From assembly GCF_015354735.1 (NCBI RefSeq), contig NZ_JACEFJ010000002.1, positions 434,001 through 498,000 on the forward strand: a stretch of DNA of 64,000 nt. The letters run 5' to 3'. A model generated the notes under the pieces. That model ran no database searches and was not told the DNA's origin. It saw only the letters and a program-made list of their open reading frames with translations. The position numbers and the translations under genes were made by a program. Origin of the DNA: Pararhodonellum marinum. Lineage in GTDB: Bacteria; Bacteroidota; Bacteroidia; Cytophagales; Cyclobacteriaceae. Positions 9,927 to 19,623 of this stretch are shown here, piece after piece (the stretch's first letter is position 1; each line of letters starts with the position of its first letter).

Positions 9927-9954
9927 AGGTGAATAAATATGGCTTTCAGCCTTC

Positions 9955-9987
9955 ATGGGATTGAGAATGTTTGATCCCATTTTTTTT
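9955..9987 (+). terminator. Rho-independent terminator after the cytochrome gene
   Basis: ATGGGAT (9955-9961) and ATCCCAT (9974-9980) form a perfect 7-bp stem, followed by a run of seven T. It lies 28 bp past the cytochrome stop codon. Confidence 0.8.
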
Positions 9988-10446
9988 ACAAATAAAGATA
10001 TAAATGGATATTTGATATTTTTGGATACCTGCCTGACAGGCGGGCATGCTATTGCCTTGAAAACCCTCTCAAAATGTATCCCTTAGGCCTTTTTGAAAAA
10101 TTCCAATAACCCTTCGATTGATTTTTGGAACATTCAGCAGACAGGTGATCATAATCAATTTTAAATTGAGTTATGATGATGAAATAGTAAACGGTTACGC
10201 CAAGAATTTTCAAAAACCAAGAATGGAATCAAATTATGTTTTCTATTCCTGAAGGGAGGGATTGTCTCGCAGGGAAAGCATCTTAGATATTAAAAACACA
10301 AATAAAATTAGGGGAAGTTTGATAAAGCAATGAGCCAAATTTGGTTCAATTTTAACATAATTCCTTATTGATGAAGTCTTTGAAAGTAAAGTAATGAGTA
10401 GGTTTGTCCCCTCAAATCATGATTACGTCTTCATTCAATTCATCTC
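9988..10446. other. Intergenic region, 459 bp, no gene seen
   Basis: No convincing reading frame on either strand. It contains one short GC-rich palindrome (CCTGCCTGACAGGCGGGC, about 10028-10045) of the kind repeated between genes at 55830 and 56680. The promoter of the lipoprotein/sulfatase pair must lie in its last 100 bp, but I cannot place it. Confidence 0.5.
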
Positions 10447-11094
10447 ATGAAAAAACAATTTACAATACTATTAGCAAGTATTATTTTATTTCATTTCGGC
10501 TGTACTTCTTCTTCTAAAATTATCGGTTCATGGAAAAGCCATGATCCTAATAGTGACAAATACAAAAATATTTTTGTGTATGCCCTGATTGGTGATGATT
10601 TCATTTTGAAGCAGACCATAGAGGAAGACGTTGACAAAATCTTGGAAGAGAAAGGTATTTATGCGAGCAGTTCATTAAATGTTAAGGTTCCTGCTGAACT
10701 AAGCATTGAAGAAAGAAAGAGTTTCTTGGCAGAAAAGATTTACCAAAGCGGTCATGATGCAATAATGACAATTGCAATAATTGATCAGACAAATGAAACA
10801 CGATATGTGCCTGGGACAAGTTATTACAATCCCATGATGTATGGAGGTGGATATGTTAGGTTTGGTGGCTATTATTCTATGTATGGCCCTATGATGTATT
10901 CTCCTGGCTACTATGATACGGAGAAGAATTTTTATGCTGAAATAAATTTATATGATTCAAAAGATCAGAATTTGATATGGTCTGCACAGTCCAAAACCAC
11001 TAATCCTACACAAATGCAAAAAGATGCGTATGATTTTGCTGAGGTAGTTGTAAAGCAGATGATTAAAGAAGAGGTAATAGAAGTTAATAAATAA
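10447..11094 (+). CDS. DUF4136-like lipoprotein
   Basis: 215 aa with a lipoprotein signal (lipobox FHFGC, Cys19). The mature part has the beta-rich pattern of DUF4136-type outer-membrane lipoproteins: IIGSWKSHDPNSDKYKNIFVYAL, later a Gly/Tyr/Met-rich stretch (about 125-158: YNPMMYGGGYVRFGGYY) and an ending with KDAYDFAEVVVKQM. Function is unknown. It is 28 bp upstream of a sulfatase and probably in one operon with it. Confidence 0.75.
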   Translation: MKKQFTILLASIILFHFGCTSSSKIIGSWKSHDPNSDKYKNIFVYALIGDDFILKQTIEEDVDKILEEKGIYASSSLNVKVPAELSIEERKSFLAEKIYQSGHDAIMTIAIIDQTNETRYVPGTSYYNPMMYGGGYVRFGGYYSMYGPMMYSPGYYDTEKNFYAEINLYDSKDQNLIWSAQSKTTNPTQMQKDAYDFAEVVVKQMIKEEVIEVNK

Positions 11095-11122
11095 CAATAA
11101 TCGAAAATCTAATTATGAACCT

Positions 11123-12682
11123 ATGAAAAAAAATGTCCTTTTAATTTTATTCATGCTGATGTTTTCGAGCATCGGTTTTCCCCAAAATAAAAAACCAAAT
11201 ATACTAGTGATTTGGGGTGATGACATTGGCACTTGGAACATCAGTCACAACAATAGGGGAATGATGGGCTATAGGACCCCCAATATTGACAGGATAGCTA
11301 AAGAAGGTGCATCATTTACCGACTATTATGCCCAACAAAGTTGCACAGCTGGAAGGGCCGCCTTCCTTGGAGGAAATGTACCTGTTAGGACGGGAATGAC
11401 AAAGGTAGGATTACCTGGTGCTAAAGAAGGATGGCAAACCACAGACATAACAATAGCGGCTGTGATGAAAAGTTTGGGCTACAGCACCGGACAGTTTGGT
11501 AAAAATCATCAAGGTGATTTAGATGAACACCTTCCTACAAATCATGGCTGGGATGAGTTTCTTGGCAATTTATACCACCTAAACGCCGAAGAGGAGCCGG
11601 AAAACCGAGATTACCCAAGAGACATGGTATTAAAAAACGGTAAGACGTTTCTGGAGCAATTTGGCCCACGGGGTGTGATTCACTCATGGGCTGATGGTAA
11701 GGGTGGTCAAAGAATCACAGACACAGGTCCATTGACTAAAAAACGAATGGAAACCATAGATGATGAGACTGTTGCGGCTGCAAAAGAATTTATAAAAAAA
11801 CAAGTTGCTGAGGGTAAACCTTTCTTTACTTGGTGGAATGGCACACGTATGCATTTCAGAACGCATGTTAAGGAAGAACATCGTGGAATTAGCGGCCAGG
11901 ATGATTACGGTGATGGCATGGTGGAACATGATTTGCATGTTGGTGAGCTTATCAACCTACTCGACGAACTAGGAATAGCTGACAATACCATTGTGATGTA
12001 TTCCACTGATAACGGACCGCACTATAATACCTGGCCTGATGCAGGAACTACACCGTACAGGTCTGAAAAGAATTCGAATTGGGAAGGAGCATATCGTGTT
12101 CCAACCTTTATAAGATGGCCCGGCAAAATACCTGCAGATGTTACTTACAATGGCATTGTATCTCATGAGGATTGGTTACCAACCTTTGCCGCAGCAGGCG
12201 GAGATGAAAATGTTGCTGAAAAAATCAAGAATGGATATAAAGCCATCGGTAGAACTTACAAAAACTACATAGACGGATACAATCAACTGGATTATCTGAT
12301 AGGTAAAGTAGACCAATCTCCTCGAAACGAATTTTGGTACGTAAATGATGATGGAGAAATAGTTGCTGCCCGATATAATGATTGGAAGGTAGTATTCCTA
12401 GAAAACCGCGGCGAGGGATTTGGAGTATGGCGCGAACCATTTACAGAATTAAGAGTGCCCTTGCTTTTTAACTTAAGGAGAGACCCTTTCGAAAAAGCCC
12501 AGCACAATTCCAATACCTATGATGACTGGTTTTTGGATCGTCCTTTTGTCGTAGTGCCTATACAAGGTTTGGCTGCAAGGTTCTTGCAAACAATGGTGGA
12601 CTACCCGCCATCACAGAGTCCCGGTTCCTTTAATTTGAGCAAGATTGAAGAGAAACTAAAGTCAACTATAGGAGCTAGATAA
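11123..12682 (+). CDS. Arylsulfatase-family hydrolase (alkaline-phosphatase superfamily)
   Basis: 519 aa with a signal peptide (about 1-20). Metal-binding Asp residues are in NILVIWGDDIGTW. The formylglycine motif is CTAGR at Cys74, with Ala in place of the usual Pro. The rest is typical: MKSLGYSTGQFGKNH, a YSTDNGPH block near residue 292 and PTFIRWPGKIP. The enzyme should cleave sulfate esters in the periplasm after a maturase converts Cys74; no maturase is encoded here. Its substrate is not evident. Confidence 0.9.
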   Translation: MKKNVLLILFMLMFSSIGFPQNKKPNILVIWGDDIGTWNISHNNRGMMGYRTPNIDRIAKEGASFTDYYAQQSCTAGRAAFLGGNVPVRTGMTKVGLPGAKEGWQTTDITIAAVMKSLGYSTGQFGKNHQGDLDEHLPTNHGWDEFLGNLYHLNAEEEPENRDYPRDMVLKNGKTFLEQFGPRGVIHSWADGKGGQRITDTGPLTKKRMETIDDETVAAAKEFIKKQVAEGKPFFTWWNGTRMHFRTHVKEEHRGISGQDDYGDGMVEHDLHVGELINLLDELGIADNTIVMYSTDNGPHYNTWPDAGTTPYRSEKNSNWEGAYRVPTFIRWPGKIPADVTYNGIVSHEDWLPTFAAAGGDENVAEKIKNGYKAIGRTYKNYIDGYNQLDYLIGKVDQSPRNEFWYVNDDGEIVAARYNDWKVVFLENRGEGFGVWREPFTELRVPLLFNLRRDPFEKAQHNSNTYDDWFLDRPFVVVPIQGLAARFLQTMVDYPPSQSPGSFNLSKIEEKLKSTIGAR

Positions 12683-12729
12683 CACCTGTTTTAATTTTTG
12701 CTTTTATAAATTTCACTAACCCTTAAATG

Positions 12730-12790
12730 ATTATCCGCTGATAAAGGAAAGGCTTTATGCCTACTTTTATCAAAGCGGGTAATTATTTTT
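12730..12790 (+). terminator. Hairpin terminator after the sulfatase
   Basis: ATTATCCGCTGATAAA pairs imperfectly with TTTTATCAAAGCGGGTAAT across a 20-nt loop, followed by TATTTTT. It is 48 bp past the sulfatase stop. Confidence 0.5.
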
Positions 12791-13041
12791 CTTTAAAATA
12801 CCACAGGGCCAACATTCTTGATCAAATGGCAACAGAAATTTGAGTGAGGCATGGGTTTTTACCATTAAAGTCAAATTTTGGGTGATAAAGCCCATCAATA
12901 AAAATTTTTAAAACGAAAAATCTATTTCTAATCTGACATTTTTTTTCCTAAAACCTATCAAATTTACATAAAATCGGATCTTCAAATTCTATCTTATCTG
13001 TTTTTTCACTAGCTTCCTAATTTATTTTAAAACTCAAAAAA
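12791..13041. other. AT-rich leader of the AraC-type gene
   Basis: With the preceding terminator this is a 359-bp gap (12683-13041). Beyond T-rich tracts I see no gene or repeat in it. Confidence 0.4.
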
Positions 13042-14241
13042 ATGGAACTTTCATTAGACTGGAAAGGAATCATTTACATCATATCAGTTTTCATTGGCTT
13101 TATTGTTAGCATTATTCTGATATCTTTTGGAATAAAAAAAACAAAAGCTAATGTTCTCATAGGATTGTCTTATCTATTTTTATCCTATGCCTTGTTTTTA
13201 GTGTTTTTGATTTATACCGGCTATCACATATTTATTCCCCATCTGTATAGAACAGGAAATATAGCCGGATTATTATTTGCTCCACTTGCCTATCTATATA
13301 TTCAAAAAGTATGTTCCGAATTAAAGTTCAAATGGGTGGATCTTTTACATTTCTTACCTGTTGCCATTTATTTTATCGATTTTTTCCCGGTTTTATTTTT
13401 GACAGGCTTGGAAGAAAAAGTTCGATTGATTCAATCGGAAATAGATGACCCATTAACGTTTGTAAATTTTAACCAAAGCAGAATTTTTTCTCCATTCTTT
13501 TACACCCAAGGAAGAACATTGCTGATAGCTGTATATTGGATCTTGTCAATTCATATGATCCGTAAGCACAGGAGTTTGTTTTCAAAGAAAAAGAATCCTT
13601 TTGGAAAAGAATGGCTTATGTGGATGAAAATATATTTATCCTCTTTTTCAATAATCATCATCCCTTATCTCTTGTTTTTTTGGTCAACAGACGTAAAAAT
13701 TATTTTTGATCTAATTCATCTAACTGGAGGAATACTTATCCTAATCAGTGGAATAACGATTATGTTTTTCCCAAATGTTCTTTATGGACCAAATGAAAAG
13801 TTTTATGAATTGTCCATTGAAAAAGCAGATTCCAGAAGCTTGGAAATTGATAAAATTTCTGAGGAGAAAAAGCTATTCATCGAAAGTCAGCTAAAAGAAA
13901 TATTGGACAATTCAAAAAAATACCTCCAAAAGAATTACTCGATTCATGAAATGTCCAAGGATTCAGGAATTCCGTTTTATTTGTTATCGCAACATATCAA
14001 TAAAGTTTTGGGAACCACTTTTCTGGATTTAGTAAATTCCCGGAGAATAGACGAATGTTGCAGCATGATGGAATCAGGGGAATTTAAAAATATCACCCTG
14101 GAAGCCATTGCCAAGGAATGTGGGTTTTCCAATCGAAACACCTTCATTGCCGCTTTTAAAAAGTTTAAAAATATGCCTCCTTCTCAATATTTGAAATCCA
14201 CAAAATTGGGAAATGAGATTGGACCAATTGACGAAATTTGA
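13042..14241 (+). CDS. Membrane-embedded AraC family transcriptional regulator
   Basis: 399 aa. Seven hydrophobic segments occupy residues about 8-245 and a C-terminal HTH_18 DNA-binding domain about 290-390 (YSIHEMSKDSGIPFYLLSQHI, then ITLEAIAKECGFSNRNTFIAAFKKF and PPSQYLK). Bacteroidota have many such one-component membrane regulators. The target is unknown. It is flanked by a convergent outer-membrane-protein gene, so it may regulate itself or a distant locus. Confidence 0.88.
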   Translation: MELSLDWKGIIYIISVFIGFIVSIILISFGIKKTKANVLIGLSYLFLSYALFLVFLIYTGYHIFIPHLYRTGNIAGLLFAPLAYLYIQKVCSELKFKWVDLLHFLPVAIYFIDFFPVLFLTGLEEKVRLIQSEIDDPLTFVNFNQSRIFSPFFYTQGRTLLIAVYWILSIHMIRKHRSLFSKKKNPFGKEWLMWMKIYLSSFSIIIIPYLLFFWSTDVKIIFDLIHLTGGILILISGITIMFFPNVLYGPNEKFYELSIEKADSRSLEIDKISEEKKLFIESQLKEILDNSKKYLQKNYSIHEMSKDSGIPFYLLSQHINKVLGTTFLDLVNSRRIDECCSMMESGEFKNITLEAIAKECGFSNRNTFIAAFKKFKNMPPSQYLKSTKLGNEIGPIDEI

Positions 14242-14299
14242 GGATTTGATTGACCATTTACTCACAGCCCACACAACAATTTGTCTCCAATTACAATAG

Positions 14300-15049
14300 T
14301 TAAAACCTATATCCAATATGTATTGAAAGCCTGTAGCCAAAAGCGCCAGCCTTGACAGACCCCGTTTTTTCAAATCCGCTTCCATCAATCAATGTGTTGA
14401 ATCCTGGCAGTTTATTCGACAATAACTCGTTTATATGTTCTAAAACCAGAGCAGAATCATCCGGATCGAGCGTAGAATTGAAATCCACATCAAGTTTATA
14501 AAACCCAATTCCTGGTCCAAAAAGCACAAAATCCAAAACGAGCCTCTTTGAAAGTTGAAATTGATAGCCAAGCTCAGCTCCGATAGTGTGGTAACGTATC
14601 CCCAAATCAGTCCCCACTATTCCATCAAAATTTGTTGTCGATAGATTCCAATTCTTGCTTTTATTGAAGGTATTAAAGGAATAGTATGGACCTATGTAAA
14701 CTCCCCGTGGGGCCTTAAATTTATTTTCTGACTTTAAGTAAAACCTGTAATCTGATGAAAAGTGAATTCCATTATTTTTACCGCCTGGCAAAAGACTAAG
14801 CATATCATTTTCATTTCCTTCATTGTCAAATGCTGGCATTCGATTAAAACCAAAATCCAGGCTAAAACTCCTAGTTTCACTTATAATCCGTTCATATCCA
14901 AAAATGGTATTTCCAAATCCTAGGATGGTAGGTTTAGATAAATTATATCGAATGGTGTTTTGAAATGGCTTCTGTTCAATACTTTCTATTTGGGAAAAAA
15001 CAAAAGTTGGTATCATCACCAAGGCCATAAATATCAGTTTTTTTAACAT
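14300..15049 (-). CDS. Outer-membrane beta-barrel-like hypothetical protein
   Basis: 249 aa with a signal peptide (about 1-20, ending VFSQ). The mature part alternates polar and hydrophobic residues in short strands (SFSLDFGFNRMP, HFSSDYRFYLKS, GVYIGPYYSFNTF, AELGYQFQLSKRLVLDFVLFG) and ends in aromatic Phe after LSIHIGYR, typical of 8- to 12-strand barrels. It resembles DUF3575-type barrels. It converges with the AraC gene (58-bp gap) and diverges from gamma-glutamyltransferase. Confidence 0.75.
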   Translation of the reverse strand: MLKKLIFMALVMIPTFVFSQIESIEQKPFQNTIRYNLSKPTILGFGNTIFGYERIISETRSFSLDFGFNRMPAFDNEGNENDMLSLLPGGKNNGIHFSSDYRFYLKSENKFKAPRGVYIGPYYSFNTFNKSKNWNLSTTNFDGIVGTDLGIRYHTIGAELGYQFQLSKRLVLDFVLFGPGIGFYKLDVDFNSTLDPDDSALVLEHINELLSNKLPGFNTLIDGSGFEKTGSVKAGAFGYRLSIHIGYRF

Positions 15050-15195
15050 ATATTACTTCAAATTATCGAAAGTCAATTTTCCATAATAAAAATATAGTAA
15101 TTATGTTCCATTAGAATTGAGGCCCCTATTTTCTATGCACAAATTCGTAGAAATCAATCAAAAATTTAAATTCTTGGTATTAACTCCAGCACACA

Positions 15196-16893
15196 ATGAA
15201 AAAACTTAATGTCGTCCTTTTTCATTTTCTCTGCCTACCCATTTTTATTCTTTTTTATTCCAACGTAAATGCCCAAACCTACGGCAAAAACGGCATGGTC
15301 GTCTCAGACAATGTCCTTGCGTCTAAGGTCGGGATTGATGTTTTGAAAAAAGGGGGAAATGCCATTGATGCGAGTATTGCCACTGCTTTTGCATTGGCGG
15401 TAACCCATCCCGAAGCAGGGAATATCGGAGGGGGAGGATTTATTGTGTTGATGAAATCGGACGGGAATGTTACTACTTTTGATTTTAGGGAAAAAGCGCC
15501 CTTGAAAGCTACTCCTGACCTGTTTCAGGACGCCGATGGAAACCTGATTGAGGGTTCCAATCATGAAACCATCAAGGCAGTGGGTGTTCCGGGAACTGTG
15601 GCGGGCCTGTATCTGGCACATCAGAAGTACGGGAGTTTACCCTGGCCCGATTTGGTCCAACCGGCCGTAGACCTTGCGGAAAATGGATTTCCCATGACCT
15701 GGGGATTGTATCAGGTGGCCCTTCGAATGTCCGAATTGGATGATGCATATGACATCATGAAAAACTATTTTCGAAACACTGAAGGATCGGTCGTGCAACC
15801 GGGAGAAACCTGGAAGCAGCCTGCCTTGGCCAAAACCCTTTCCTTGATCCGGGACAAAGGGCATGATGGATTTTACAAAGGGGAAGTTGCTGAAGAGATC
15901 GAAGCCTACATGAAAGCCAAGGGCGGCATCATTACCAAAGAAGACCTGGCAAAATATTCTGCCATTGAACGCAAACCTCTGAAAGGTTCGTACAAGGACT
16001 TCGAAATTTATTCCATGGCTCCCCCAAGTTCCGGCGGAGTGGCATTGATTGAGATGATGAACCTGATGGAACTGGCTGACCTCAAAAAAATCGAATTCAA
16101 TTCCACTACTTACGTGCACTTGGTGGCAGAAGCCATGCGGAGGGCTTTTGCAGATCGGGCGGAACATTTGGGAGATCCTGATTTCAATCCCGAATTGCCA
16201 TTGGATATGCTGACCACCAAAGAATTTGCCAAAATGCGTTTTGACCATATCGATATGTCCAAAGCTTCCCTCAGTGACACTTCCAGGTATGGACAGTTGT
16301 ATGATGGCAGCAGTACCACTCATTTTTCGGTAGTGGACAAGGATGGCAACGCTGTTTCCCTGACCTATACCCTTGAGCATTCCTATGGGGTAAAAATGGG
16401 CTCATCCAAACTAGGTTTCATCTTCAACAATGAAATGGGAGATTTCAACCCTGTAGCCGGAGTGACCAATAGCCGTGGTCAAATCGGTTCCAATCCCAAT
16501 CTCATCGCACCGGAAAAAAGAATGCTTTCCAGCATGACCCCGACCATCGTGGCCAAGGATGGCAGGCCTTTCCTTATCATCGGAAGCCCGGGAGGCAGGA
16601 CAATTATCAATACGGTTTTTCAGACTGTTCTGAACGTATTGGAATACGACATGAGAATCGACAAAGCCATCGAAGCCATGAAAATACACCATCAATGGTT
16701 TCCCGATGAAATCAGGTATGAAAGGCACCTCCTGTCTCCTGATACCCGGGATGCGCTTGAACTGATGGGTCATAAGCTGAGGCCGGTTAATAACCTGGGC
16801 GTATTGATGGGAATCAGTTACGATCCCAAACTTGGGGTGTATATTGGTGCTTCCGATTCGGCCAGCAAGGATGGAGGAGCAGTGGGGTATTGA
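15196..16893 (+). CDS. ggt: Gamma-glutamyltransferase (glutathione hydrolase)
   Basis: 565 aa with a signal peptide (about 1-27), so exported. The N-terminal nucleophile hydrolase is made as one chain and self-cleaves before the catalytic Thr in GSSTTHFSVVD (Thr374). Other signatures are GGNAIDASIATAFALAV, GNIGGGGFIVL, FDFREKAP, APPSSGGVALIEMMN and the C-terminal MLSSMTPTI with GSPGGRTIIN. It transfers or hydrolyses gamma-glutamyl groups of glutathione and related peptides. This fits the many amide hydrolases elsewhere in the window, although no repeat element precedes it. Confidence 0.95.
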   Translation: MKKLNVVLFHFLCLPIFILFYSNVNAQTYGKNGMVVSDNVLASKVGIDVLKKGGNAIDASIATAFALAVTHPEAGNIGGGGFIVLMKSDGNVTTFDFREKAPLKATPDLFQDADGNLIEGSNHETIKAVGVPGTVAGLYLAHQKYGSLPWPDLVQPAVDLAENGFPMTWGLYQVALRMSELDDAYDIMKNYFRNTEGSVVQPGETWKQPALAKTLSLIRDKGHDGFYKGEVAEEIEAYMKAKGGIITKEDLAKYSAIERKPLKGSYKDFEIYSMAPPSSGGVALIEMMNLMELADLKKIEFNSTTYVHLVAEAMRRAFADRAEHLGDPDFNPELPLDMLTTKEFAKMRFDHIDMSKASLSDTSRYGQLYDGSSTTHFSVVDKDGNAVSLTYTLEHSYGVKMGSSKLGFIFNNEMGDFNPVAGVTNSRGQIGSNPNLIAPEKRMLSSMTPTIVAKDGRPFLIIGSPGGRTIINTVFQTVLNVLEYDMRIDKAIEAMKIHHQWFPDEIRYERHLLSPDTRDALELMGHKLRPVNNLGVLMGISYDPKLGVYIGASDSASKDGGAVGY

Positions 16894-17059
16894 AATTATG
16901 AATGAACGGGTCTACCAACAAATGCTTCATTGTTATGATATCCAATTCTAATCAAGTTGATATTGAGAATCAGGGATAGGCAATGAAATAAGGATGTTTT
17001 ACCAGATTAGCCTAGGATTAATTTTGATGGATTTGCTGAATTTAGACCCTTCCAAAAAA

Positions 17060-17797
17060 TCATTTTGCAAATTTCCATGTCACATTTCTTCTGGGTGTAG
17101 CTTCCAAAACATCCTTCAACTCTTTCTTGTTTTTAAATTTCGTTTGCTCTAAGACGGTTTCCTCTATGGAAAGTTCAAAGGCATCTGCTTCAAAACACCA
17201 AGGTGTGATGCTGAGATTTTGGTTTTTTTGACGGAAAATAAAGTATGTTTTACCATCGATTGAAGTGTTGATTTCAAGTTTTCGTTCTGCATCAGGAACT
17301 TCATTTTTACACAAAATCAAGGAGCAGCGGTCACAAAACTTAACGAGCGCATATTGCGATGCAGCTTTGTCCTCATCAATCCCAAAATAAGAAACAGTTT
17401 CTTTACGAAAGGCTTTTTGTGCATCAAGAAATTGCTTTGCTTTTACGTTTTTTTCCCTGAGAGATTCATATAAGAAGTCCAAGTGAAAAGAAACTAGCAA
17501 TGCTGTCCATAAAGATTTACTTTTTGCTTGGTCAAAAACCCTTTTTGCTCTTTTGATTGATTTTATGGCACTTTCAGAATCTTCCGTAAAATCCAATGGA
17601 ATTCCAAGTTCTGACAAGTAGTTTTTTTCTTTATAATCCAGTTGTTGGTCGTCGTGTTCAACTACAGCTATCAAGGTTTCCAGCCATAAAAGGGGTCTGT
17701 ATTTAATCATTAGCTGGTCTGCAATTTTTCCTGCCAATAAGCCGTGGCTTGCCTGAAAAATGACATGTAACCCTTGATCTGTTTTTCTAACAATCAT
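17060..17797 (-). CDS. DUF3891 family protein
   Basis: 245 aa, no signal peptide. It opens with MIVRKTDQGLHVIFQASHG, the DUF3891 start pattern, followed by LETLIAVVEHDDQQ and VSFHLDFLYE, conserved His/Asp-containing helices. The family function is unknown, and its histidines hint at an HD-like metal site without proof. It stands alone between the convergent ggt gene and the esterase gene. Confidence 0.75.
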   Translation of the reverse strand: MIVRKTDQGLHVIFQASHGLLAGKIADQLMIKYRPLLWLETLIAVVEHDDQQLDYKEKNYLSELGIPLDFTEDSESAIKSIKRAKRVFDQAKSKSLWTALLVSFHLDFLYESLREKNVKAKQFLDAQKAFRKETVSYFGIDEDKAASQYALVKFCDRCSLILCKNEVPDAERKLEINTSIDGKTYFIFRQKNQNLSITPWCFEADAFELSIEETVLEQTKFKNKKELKDVLEATPRRNVTWKFAK

Positions 17798-18019
17798 ATG
17801 TTTTGTTCGAATGTTTCGTCAGGATAAGGCACTCCTATTCCAATAGCTGTAATTTCAAAAACTTAACAGTATTGGTTTTTGCTCCTGATGTAAAAATATG
17901 CGGATAAGGCACATTTTAGATTAGAAACCTCAGACCAAGCCAATCACTTTGCTATTCTTTTTAACAATTAAACTGTTGCTGACAATTTATGTTTTGCTTT
18001 TTCGTCATCAATCATTCCC

Positions 18020-18964
18020 TTATTTAGCAGCCAAAAACTTGTTTACCTCAAGCCAATACATGAAAGCATCAAACCATCGGTTGCTGGTCCGGTCGGGATT
18101 GCCGAGGCCGAAACCGTGTCCGCCGTTCTGGTATAGATGGAATTCAACTGGGATGCCTGCTTTGTACCAGGATTCTATCACACCCGTCTGGCCCAAGAAA
18201 AGAAAATCATCAGTCGCTATCACATTGAACATGGGTGGCGCATGCTTAGGAACATCTACTGGACCCATTCCACCATAAATGGGACCGATGAAGGCCAGCT
18301 TCATGGTCGTGGAATGAAGGGTGGCGTGCATGGTCAGCCCAGCACCTGCCGAGAAACCGATCATGCCAATTCGCTCCGTATCTACTCCCCATTCCTTAGC
18401 CCGTGAGACGATCATGGCGTAAGCCGCTTCGGCGTCTTCGAGTTGGTTGGATAGGTCACGCTGTGGAGGTCGGGGAGTTGTGGTATTTGGTGTAGCCTCG
18501 GAAGATGATGGCGGGGCAGGGGTTCGGGGACGGTTCATCCATGCCGAAAAATCTTCCAACTTTTCAGGAGTTGGGTTAAGGCGGTATTTGAGAACGAAGG
18601 CAGCAATTCCCTGTGCCGCCAATGCCTCTGCCACTTCCCATCCTTCATTGCCCATCGAAAGCCAGCTGAAACCACCGCCTGGCGCGACAATTACAGCAGT
18701 ACCGTTGGCCTTTCCGGGCTCAGGGAGGAAGGGGGTTAGGGTCGCTTTAGAAATGTTTCGGGCCATAGGGTCACCCCACTGACGAAACCAGGTCTCAGGT
18801 GCTGGTTGGTCATCAACCCCTCCTGTTCCGAGAGGAATTGCCTCAGGTTCTTCTGGGGCATCGAGTGGGTAGATGGTCCCGTCCTGCGCCATAACGGTAG
18901 AAGCAAATACAAGCAAGAAGGCCAAAAAGGCTTGAACGATGAAGGTTTTTTGTGGATAAAGCAT
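18020..18964 (-). CDS. Secreted alpha/beta hydrolase (BD-FAE/acetylxylan-esterase-like)
   Basis: 314 aa with a signal peptide (about 1-26). The oxyanion region is VIVAPGGGFSWLS, the nucleophile is in IGFSAGAGLT, and the catalytic His is in NGGHGFGLG; the acid is probably in the IATDDFLF segment. This is the BD-FAE/xylan-esterase type. A Pro/Thr/Ser-rich insert lies at about residues 130-165, which is unusual for the family. The region looks GC-richer than its neighbours. It diverges from the SusC/SusD operon, so a joint role in glycan use is possible but unproven. Confidence 0.88.
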   Translation of the reverse strand: MLYPQKTFIVQAFLAFLLVFASTVMAQDGTIYPLDAPEEPEAIPLGTGGVDDQPAPETWFRQWGDPMARNISKATLTPFLPEPGKANGTAVIVAPGGGFSWLSMGNEGWEVAEALAAQGIAAFVLKYRLNPTPEKLEDFSAWMNRPRTPAPPSSSEATPNTTTPRPPQRDLSNQLEDAEAAYAMIVSRAKEWGVDTERIGMIGFSAGAGLTMHATLHSTTMKLAFIGPIYGGMGPVDVPKHAPPMFNVIATDDFLFLGQTGVIESWYKAGIPVEFHLYQNGGHGFGLGNPDRTSNRWFDAFMYWLEVNKFLAAK

Positions 18965-19623
18965 AGGGATAGGTTTATTGGTGAGTTTGTTTAATTAATT
19001 TTAGCATACAATATGCCAAGCTGTTGAGACATGACAATTGGGTTTGTGAACAAGTAAGAAAGTTACAAAAAAATGTCAAATTTACACTTCTTGTTTTCTG
19101 ATCTGCTTTGGGGTTACAAGAATGGTAGGATTCAATGTGTGTATTGTTTAAGCCTATCTCACAAAGTGTTAATTTTTTTTTAATTATCAACAAAGCGGAT
19201 AAGGGAGAAAGCTGAAGCCTTCTATTCAGGATGTATTAAAATTTTTGAGAATTTAAGTACTTAAGACTACCCCAAATACTTTTTAAACCCGGTAGCAGAG
19301 CTTGCCGAGGCCAAATAATTGGTACGCGGAATATGCCAAACAGTCAGATTTTAAAATTAGTTAACCCCCAGATGAAAAGTTTTTTTCAAACCACATTTCA
19401 AATTTTCTTTCCACTCACAAAAAGCGGGAATGTCGGAAGGAATAGCAATTCATACCCTGTTTTTTAGCATATGTCGTTTTTTTAAAATATCCCTTATACC
19501 TATAGTCAATTACTAAATCTAGCGGTAAAATTTTTTAACCATTCTTGGATCATTTTTTATTTGAAATCAGCACTGATTTACTATATTTAATAGTATTATC
19601 TTTTGCAAAACAAATAAATATCT
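18965..19623. other. 659-bp divergent region between esterase and susC
   Basis: No credible gene on either strand. It is AT-rich and must hold promoters for both directions. A copy of the 51-bp triple repeat was looked for and is not present. Confidence 0.5.
19560..19589 (+). promoter_or_regulatory. Possible Bacteroidota-type promoter of the susC/susD pair
   Basis: TTTG at 19560-19563 and TATATTTA at 19582-19589 are separated by 18 bp, close to the TTTG / TAnnTTTG consensus of Bacteroidota sigma-ABfr promoters. The second box lies about 35 bp before the ATG. Confidence 0.35.

Noticed and set aside
9988-10446. Small RNA or gene in the 459-bp gap
   Set aside because: No frame, hairpin-plus-T-run or conserved box beyond a short common palindrome could be supported.
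15212-15217. Seventh copy of the triple repeat at the ggt start
   Set aside because: TCGTCC is present but inside codons, and the other two half-sites are absent at the required spacing.
19433-19490. Triple repeat upstream of susC
   Set aside because: TCGGAAGG and TCGTTTTTT are near the right distance, but the middle half-site does not match and the third is shifted.
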